This document shows positions 59,329 through 64,000 of a stretch of 64,000 nt of DNA, piece after piece. The notes below the pieces were generated by a model. The model was not told the origin of the DNA. It made no database searches and saw only the letters and a list, made by a program, of their open reading frames with translations. Made by a program: the position numbers and the translations under genes. How positions within the stretch are numbered: the stretch's first letter is position 1; each line of letters starts with the position of its first letter. The DNA comes from Hominifimenecus microfluidus. GTDB taxonomy: Bacteria; Bacillota; Clostridia; Lachnospirales; Lachnospiraceae. The stretch lies in NCBI GenBank assembly GCA_020687485.1, contig JAJEQR010000017.1, positions 1-64,000 on the forward strand. Reading direction: 5' to 3'.

Positions 59329-60642
59329 GGAAACGTCCCGTTCCCAGCCCCTCTGCCTGCCATATCCGGTGAACATCCGGGGATTGGAGAATGGTTTCCA
59401 GCCCGTCACCACCGTGTTCATGATCTCGTTGATATTGTGCAGCTGCCACCGCTTCGGCTCATCGTAGGTGTGGCCCAGCGCCTCCTTGAACAGCTGTTTG
59501 GAGCAGACCATGCTGCCGGTGTAGTGTTCCAGAAAGCCCTGTATCTGTCCGGCCTCGGTGTCCTCCGGCATGAAATCCTTCTGCACCTCCACCAGCTGGC
59601 GCTGGATGGACTTGCTGAACTTCATAGAGTAGTGGCCGCTGCGGTAAATCGTCATGGCCTCCGCCCAGACCTGTAAAAGATAGGCTCTGGAGGCGTCCTC
59701 GTCCTCCAAAATGTGAACCTCTGCATTCTCCGGGTAAATCATGATCGGCAAAAAGCGCCGATTTCCGGCCCGGTCAAGGGGCAGGAAGTCCAGTGTGTTG
59801 GACGAACCGCCGAACACACACTGCCGCAGCCGGTCTTTGGGCTGGGCCTCGTAGGGCGTCCGGTAGGTTTCCTTCTGGCGGCTGATAAAGGAGCGGATTT
59901 CTTCAATGCTTTTGGCGCTGCTGGTAGCCAGCATCTCCGACATTTCGATAATCCAGTGTCCTTGCAGCTTCAGATACACCCTGTCATCGTCCAGTTTTTT
60001 CAGGTCGTCACTGAACCACTCGTCCCGGATCGCCAGCAAGCGGAAGAAGCTGGACTTGCCAGCCCCCTGACCGCCCACCAGACAGAGCATTTCCTCATAT
60101 TTGGAGCCGGGGCGGAATACCCGCCGGATAGCCCCCAGCAAAAAGTGTTTCAGCATTTCCTCCACATAGTCGCTCTCGTCCGCACCTAAGAAATGATGGA
60201 GACAGGAGCGGATGCGGGGCGTCCCGTCCCAGACAAGGCCGTTTAGCACGTCCTGTATGGGATGGTAGCAGTTCTCATTCGCCACGATGGAGAGCGCCGC
60301 CGTCATCTTTTTCTCACTGGTCAGGCCATAGGTCTGCTCAAAATAGAGAAGCAGATATTTCACGTCCGTATCCGTCAGGGCACTGGTATTCCTGCGCCAG
60401 CCTAAATCCTGTACAATGTCCACCCGGTCAGTCAAAAGGTTCAGGCGGATCGCCCCACGCAGGAGAGGGTCATGGCAGAACACCGTCCGGCAGTTGCCGA
60501 TGGTGTTGGCGGGCTGGCCCTTCTCGGTGACGGACAGGCTTTCCCGCACCTCATCAACGCTCCGCTCCGGCGCTAAGGCTTCGGCTGCGCTCATGGCGGC
60601 CTGCCGGGTGGCTAGCGGTAAACTCTGATATTCGCTGCTCAA
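59236..60642 (-). CDS. VirE-family (phage/plasmid helicase-primase type) ATPase
   Basis: 468 aa from a TTG at 60642 (GAGGTGAGGAAGA). The VirE domain shows NGLVWDGTPRIRSCLHHFLG, Walker A CLVGGQGAGKSSFFRLLAI, and WIIEMSEMLATSSAKSIEEI followed by ISRQKETYRTPYEAQPKDRL. These proteins act as replicative helicases in mobile elements. The start overlaps the primase gene by 89 bp. Confidence 0.85.
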   Translation of the reverse strand: MSSEYQSLPLATRQAAMSAAEALAPERSVDEVRESLSVTEKGQPANTIGNCRTVFCHDPLLRGAIRLNLLTDRVDIVQDLGWRRNTSALTDTDVKYLLLYFEQTYGLTSEKKMTAALSIVANENCYHPIQDVLNGLVWDGTPRIRSCLHHFLGADESDYVEEMLKHFLLGAIRRVFRPGSKYEEMLCLVGGQGAGKSSFFRLLAIRDEWFSDDLKKLDDDRVYLKLQGHWIIEMSEMLATSSAKSIEEIRSFISRQKETYRTPYEAQPKDRLRQCVFGGSSNTLDFLPLDRAGNRRFLPIMIYPENAEVHILEDEDASRAYLLQVWAEAMTIYRSGHYSMKFSKSIQRQLVEVQKDFMPEDTEAGQIQGFLEHYTGSMVCSKQLFKEALGHTYDEPKRWQLHNINEIMNTVVTGWKPFSNPRMFTGYGRQRGWERDVSGNELPGNEDGFVELTEEECCQLELPKEWIA

Positions 60643-61258
60643 TCTTCCTCACCTCTTTTCCATACTCAGCGACCACGGAAGCACGTTCCTCCATGCTGCC
60701 GGACAAGAGAATATCCAGCAGATATTCCGTGTACGGTTTCTTTTGCAGGGCCTCCACGAACAGCGGATTCCACGCTTCATCCGGCGTCTGCGGGGCGTAT
60801 TCCTTCTCCCAGCGTTCCAGCAGATGCAGGTAATTGCACAGCACCCGGAAACATTTCTGCTCCGCCTGCCGGTAACGCAGTTCCTCGCTGATTTTTCGCT
60901 TGACCGGCCTCCTGCGGGGCGGGTCATGGCCTTTGGCGTCATAGTGGACAGAGAAATCCTCCGCCAGCTTCAGCGCCGCCTCCTTACTGCTCAGACTAAA
61001 CAGACGGGCGGTAAAATCAATCACATCCCCATCTGCCTGACAGCCAAAGCAGTGGAACCGATGGTCAATCTTCATACTGGGATGTTTGTCATCATGGAAG
61101 GGACAGCAGGCCATGCCATTCCTGCCAACCTGCACCCCGTAATATTCCGCAGCCTGCCTTGTGGTGACAGACTCCTTCACCGCTTCAAATATATTCGATT
61201 TTCTCACCTCCAGGCAGAGAAAAAAGCACCCGTTTCCGCAGAAAATCAGGTGCCTCAT
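60554..61258 (-). CDS. CHC2 zinc-finger DNA primase-like protein
   Basis: 234 aa from the ATG at 61258, which overlaps the relaxase stop. The CHC2 zinc finger is clear: GMACCPFHDDKHPSMKIDHR with FHCFGCQADGDVIDF. The family usually starts at NIFEAVKxSVTTRQAAE; here that position is preceded by GGAGGTGAGAAAATCG with no ATG (GTG at 61207 is the nearest in-frame alternative). A weak hairpin followed by TTTTTT lies in the first codons. It probably primes replication of the element with the VirE-like helicase. Confidence 0.8.
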   Translation of the reverse strand: MRHLIFCGNGCFFLCLEVRKSNIFEAVKESVTTRQAAEYYGVQVGRNGMACCPFHDDKHPSMKIDHRFHCFGCQADGDVIDFTARLFSLSSKEAALKLAEDFSVHYDAKGHDPPRRRPVKRKISEELRYRQAEQKCFRVLCNYLHLLERWEKEYAPQTPDEAWNPLFVEALQKKPYTEYLLDILLSGSMEERASVVAEYGKEVRKIEQRISEFTASHPAGRHERSRSLSAGAER

Positions 61259-62499
61259 AACTCCATATCGTGTTTCTTTTTCGGAGCAATCCGCCCCTCA
61301 CGTTCCCAGCGTTCCCGGTTATCTCGGTCAGCGTTCAGCCTGCCTTTCGCCAGCTTCTCCCGGATGGATTCTCTGGTCTTCTCCTTAATCTGCTCCTTAC
61401 CGGCCTTCTTGACCTCCGGCTGCATGAGAGTTTTCTGGATTTTTGCCAGGGCGTTCTGCATGACCCGTTTGATTTTGGTAATCACTCCATCCAGACGGGC
61501 GGCAGCGTAGTCACGCTCCTTCTTCGGGGCCTTCCGCTCCGGCGAAAGCACCCACTTTTTCGTTTCCTCGATCAGACGAATATCTTCTTTGTGTGTCTCC
61601 TGCCGGACGGTATCGGTCACCACCTCCACCGCCTTGTCATAGGCCGCATCGGAAACATCATCTAACAGCGTCTCCACGTCCTCGATTTTGAGCGTCAGTT
61701 CTTCCAGCTTCTGCTCCTGCGCCGCAAGCTGCTCCTTCTGCTTCATCAGGATATAATCCTGTTTTTCCAGATAGTCCCGCCCGCCGTAGGACGGCTCCTG
61801 ATCCAGATGCAGCCCATGCCGTCTGGCGATGTCAAACAGGATCGTCCGGCAGACCGCATCAAAGGTCTGCTTGCGGTTGTTGTTCCGGCCTTTGGGCTTC
61901 TCCGGGTTGGGGAGAGGGATGCCAAGTTCTTCCAGCGCCTTTTCCTGCTGGGGGCACAGTTCCCCATAGCGGTTCTCACAGTCAAAGACGTGCCGCTCAT
62001 GGATGTGGGGCGTCCCCTCGTCCAGATGGAGCGCCCAGTCCAGGATGTGGATATGGGAACCGAAGCGGCGCTCAAATTCCTGATAAAACTCATTGACGAT
62101 GGAAAAGAGCGTATCCGGCGAGACGGATTCTCCCATCGTGCCGATCTGGTAGATACTTTCCTCCGGGCAGGTCTTGTTGTTTTTCAGCAAGTCCTCCACA
62201 GTGCGGTTGCGCTCGGTGTGCCGGGTTTTCTCATTCCGGGCGTTCTGAGCTTCCACATAGCCGCCGTAATGCTCGTAGTAATACATCCGCTCGATTTCCT
62301 CAAAGCTGAAATCCGGCTGCTCCGGGTTCTCCCGGAACTCATGGGTGGTAAAGCCCCGGTAGCAGTCCCAGTAGACATTTTGCCTTGCCCGTTCTGCGTC
62401 AATGTGTTCGCTGTTCTCCACATCGAACCGGCGGTCATTGTGGCGGGGATTATAGGTGCCATGCTTGCCGGAGCGTCCATTGTGTCGTGTCAGTTTCAA
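61255..62499 (-). CDS. MobV-like relaxase of the mobilizable element
   Basis: 414 aa from a TTG at 62499 (GGAGGAAATCTGT). The Mob/Pre-type motif is HLDEGTPHIHERHVFD (three His, Asp-Glu). N-terminal GKHGTYNPRHNDRRFD resembles the start of this clostridial relaxase group. A long charged coiled C-terminal half follows (QKEQLAAQEQKLEELTLKIE). It nicks the element for mobilization by a resident conjugative system, possibly the adjacent ICE. Confidence 0.82.
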   Translation of the reverse strand: MKLTRHNGRSGKHGTYNPRHNDRRFDVENSEHIDAERARQNVYWDCYRGFTTHEFRENPEQPDFSFEEIERMYYYEHYGGYVEAQNARNEKTRHTERNRTVEDLLKNNKTCPEESIYQIGTMGESVSPDTLFSIVNEFYQEFERRFGSHIHILDWALHLDEGTPHIHERHVFDCENRYGELCPQQEKALEELGIPLPNPEKPKGRNNNRKQTFDAVCRTILFDIARRHGLHLDQEPSYGGRDYLEKQDYILMKQKEQLAAQEQKLEELTLKIEDVETLLDDVSDAAYDKAVEVVTDTVRQETHKEDIRLIEETKKWVLSPERKAPKKERDYAAARLDGVITKIKRVMQNALAKIQKTLMQPEVKKAGKEQIKEKTRESIREKLAKGRLNADRDNRERWEREGRIAPKKKHDMEL

Positions 62500-62973
62500 A
62501 CAGATTTCCTCCTTCCTGCGAAGATGTTCTGGGGCCGGGGAAGGGGCGGCGAAGCCGCAAATCCTGCGAATTTTGCGTCAGGTAATACCCAATACAAGTT
62601 GACGCAGGCATCAACTTTCCCTGGGCAAGGCGTTTCACCCTTGACCCGATGGGGCGGCTGCCCTCAACCTGCCAAGGCACTTCGTCCTTGACCCGATAAT
62701 GGCTGCCGCCCTTAACCTGCCAATGGGCGTTGCCCCTTGACCCCAGCAGTGCGCTGCCGCCCCTGCACCCCGCCACAAAGGGCTGGCCGCCCTCTGTACT
62801 TCCGCACCGGCGAAGCTGGCTTCCACCGCAGGAACGGTGTTTGCCAGTTTCACCGGCTCCGTATCCACACATTTGCGCCCATAGGCGGGGAGTGGATACG
62901 GAATACGCCTGCGGGGATTGCCGGTCAAAACATCGGGTGCAGACCCGTCATTTTTCCCGTAAACACCCCGATT
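62500..62973. other. Non-coding region upstream of the MobV-like relaxase, with tandem repeats
   Basis: No supportable gene; open frames here are GC-rich low-complexity. It contains three 48-bp imperfect repeats (listed separately). Its position before the relaxase gene makes it a candidate for the oriT and promoter. Confidence 0.5.
62638..62782. repeat. Three imperfect 48-bp tandem repeats
   Basis: Units start at 62638, 62686 and 62735, each beginning CCTTGACCC and containing GGCTGCCGCCCTTAACCTGC or a close variant. A partial unit may precede at about 62613. Confidence 0.6.
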
Positions 62974-63279
62974 TTAGGCGATTTTTTCTTCCGTTACCAC
63001 CACCTGAAAGCCATGCTCCTTTGCGTACTCCCTTGCGGCGGCTTTCCGTTCTTCGCTGTACGGAGGCACCAGCCGGATCGACAGCCGGGACTTGTCCAGC
63101 ACATAGGTCACGCTGCCCTCCGGCGTGCTGCGCTCCAACCGGCACAACAGTGGGTACTTCCGGCTGAAATCAGCCAGCCTGCGCTTCAAGCTGGCGTTGA
63201 AGGTGTAGACGCTGGCAAGGTTCTCCGCCTCGTTCCAGTTGATGATGGTTTCTTTCTCATACTTAGACAGCTTCTTCAT
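62974..63279 (-). CDS. Conserved small mobile-element protein (paralogue of the gene at 42049)
   Basis: 101 aa from the ATG at 63279 (GAGGAGGATCTGT). SKYEKETIINWNEAENLASV, STPEGSVTYVLDKSRLSIRL and VPPYSEERKAAAREYAKEHG match the order of motifs in the ICE gene at 42049-42357. Function unknown. It overlaps the upstream 97-aa gene by 17 bp. Confidence 0.75.
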   Translation of the reverse strand: MKKLSKYEKETIINWNEAENLASVYTFNASLKRRLADFSRKYPLLCRLERSTPEGSVTYVLDKSRLSIRLVPPYSEERKAAAREYAKEHGFQVVVTEEKIA

Positions 63280-63556
63280 ACAGATCCTCCTCATAATCGG
63301 TGTAAGATTTCAGCACACGCAGGTTGCGCTTGAGACGGCGGTACTCGTCCATCTCCATGCGCAGATGGTGATAAAAATCCTCGTACCAGCTTTCGTTCAT
63401 CTCCGTCTCCACCTTCCGGGCCAGCCCCAGCATCCGGCGTTTGGCCTCCGGGTCAACCGTCAGAGCCGTCAGCCATTTCAGCCGTGTCACCGTATTGTGG
63501 TGGCTGAGACAGCCGTAAGCGTAGAGAATCTTCTTTTCTTTCATACTCAGTGTCAT
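63263..63556 (-). CDS. Small mobile-element protein, function unknown
   Basis: 97 aa from the ATG at 63556 (GGAGGAAATCATT); a longer frame up to 63742 has no site. Helical and charged: KEKKILYAYGCLSHHNTVTR, LGLARKVETEMNESWYEDFY, HHLRMEMDEYRRLKRNLRVL. Possibly a DNA-binding or regulatory protein by size and place; no motif is decisive. Confidence 0.65.
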   Translation of the reverse strand: MTLSMKEKKILYAYGCLSHHNTVTRLKWLTALTVDPEAKRRMLGLARKVETEMNESWYEDFYHHLRMEMDEYRRLKRNLRVLKSYTDYEEDLYEEAV

Positions 63557-63917
63557 AATGATTTCCTCCATTTCTTTGCTGCGGAGCCATGCGCCCCGCA
63601 TGATAAACTTGTTTCCTGTCCGCCGGTCTGCCTGCAAGCCGCTCCTGCCCGGAATTTCTCCCGGCGTATCGGCCTCTTTGGTGTGCTCAATTTCTGTCCT
63701 GGCGTCACTTCCCCGGAGGCCATACCCCTTGCAGCCGGTCATTCGATTTTCAAGGTTCTGTGCCTGTCTGCAAGAACCAGTTTACCGAAAAAAGAGGCCC
63801 TTTCCCGTATATCCAAAACGTCGGAAAAACGCTCGAAATCCGCATATTTCCACGCTTATGGAATCGTGCTATAATGGGTGTAATCACTGAAAAAGATAAC
63901 GAGAGAGGGGGCTTTGG

Positions 63918-64000
63918 ATGTACGCAAAGCTGACAATCCCGGAGCGGCTCAAAGACCTGCGGGTGGTGGACAAGCACCTGACGCTGGAACAACTGGCGGA
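63918..64000 (+). CDS. Helix-turn-helix regulator, partial (3' part outside window)
   Basis: ATG at 63918 after GAGAGGGGGCTTTGG. The product begins MYAKLTIPERLKDLRVVDKH and LTLEQLA, the start of an XRE-type helix-turn-helix. It diverges from the element's minus-strand genes, the usual position of the element's master regulator. A TATAAT at about 63870 is its probable -10 box. Confidence 0.65.
   Translation, partial: MYAKLTIPERLKDLRVVDKHLTLEQLA

Noticed and set aside
59069..59449. 126-codon frame overlapping the VirE-like 3' end
   Set aside because: It runs through the GGCAAC cluster in another frame and lacks an RBS; the VirE frame has the family sequence to its end.
62450..62928. Two overlapping minus-strand frames of 97 and 140 codons
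   Set aside because: They read through the 48-bp tandem repeats; low complexity, no RBS, and different frames look equally open because of high GC.

Overview
The window looks like accessory DNA from a human-gut clostridium (Lachnospiraceae/Oscillospirales type). The evidence is the set of transfer-gene families seen in Clostridioides difficile CTn-type elements (CD1107, CD1108, CD1110, CD1112, CD1845, Maff2, TnpV, TnpW, YodL), strong GGAGG ribosome binding sites with frequent TTG/GTG starts, and a bile salt hydrolase. No rRNA, tRNA or CRISPR array was seen. Almost all genes lie on the minus strand, so operons read from high to low coordinates.

Layout. 1-7.3 kb is a graveyard of mobile and defence remnants: the 5' part of a TetR regulator, a relaxase/TnpV chimera, a PemK toxin stub, an intact AAA ATPase beside a broken nuclease-like partner, an AlbA_2-protein stub, and a truncated Y-family polymerase next to an intact XRE-ImmA/IrrE regulator pair. 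7.4-15.3 kb is a cell-envelope/bile island: bile salt hydrolase, a cardiolipin synthase stub, an IS4-like stub, then a phospholipase D-response regulator-histidine kinase-FUSC operon and an intact cardiolipin synthase. 15.3-31.05 kb is a complete type I BREX phage-defence operon in the order HTH gene, brxA, brxB, brxC, pglX, an unknown 115-aa gene, an AlbA_2/ATP-binding gene, pglZ, brxL. 31.1-54.9 kb is the backbone of a Tn1549/CTn-like conjugative element: MOBP-type relaxase, MobC, a 2454-aa methyltransferase-helicase, TopB, NlpC/P60 lysozyme-like protein, VirB4, PrgI, VirB6/TrbL and Maff2. It ends in a truncated VirD4 coupling protein, and a PAP2 phosphatase plus XRE pair is inserted as cargo. 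54.9-57.0 kb is an AT-rich insert with a promoter, a leader peptide with an attenuator, a small membrane protein and a secreted protein of unknown function. 57.0-64.0 kb is a second, smaller mobilizable element: large serine recombinase, 55-aa gene, VirE-like helicase, CHC2 primase, MobV-like relaxase, two small genes and a divergent regulator cut by the window end.

How it fits together (inference). BREX sits just beyond the 3' end of the conjugative relaxase, so it is probably ICE cargo that protects host and element from phage. The tra module as seen lacks an intact coupling protein, so self-transfer may be impaired unless the rest of virD4 lies beyond the window.

The least expected signals are these. 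A full tnpV gene with its own ribosome binding site is hidden in another frame of the giant helicase gene. A repeated, structured non-coding element (core TTACATAG next to hairpins) recurs in the tra operon. A 32-aa peptide sits between two such elements. Two unexplained genes lie inside the BREX operon. A leader-peptide attenuator drives a secreted protein of unknown function.
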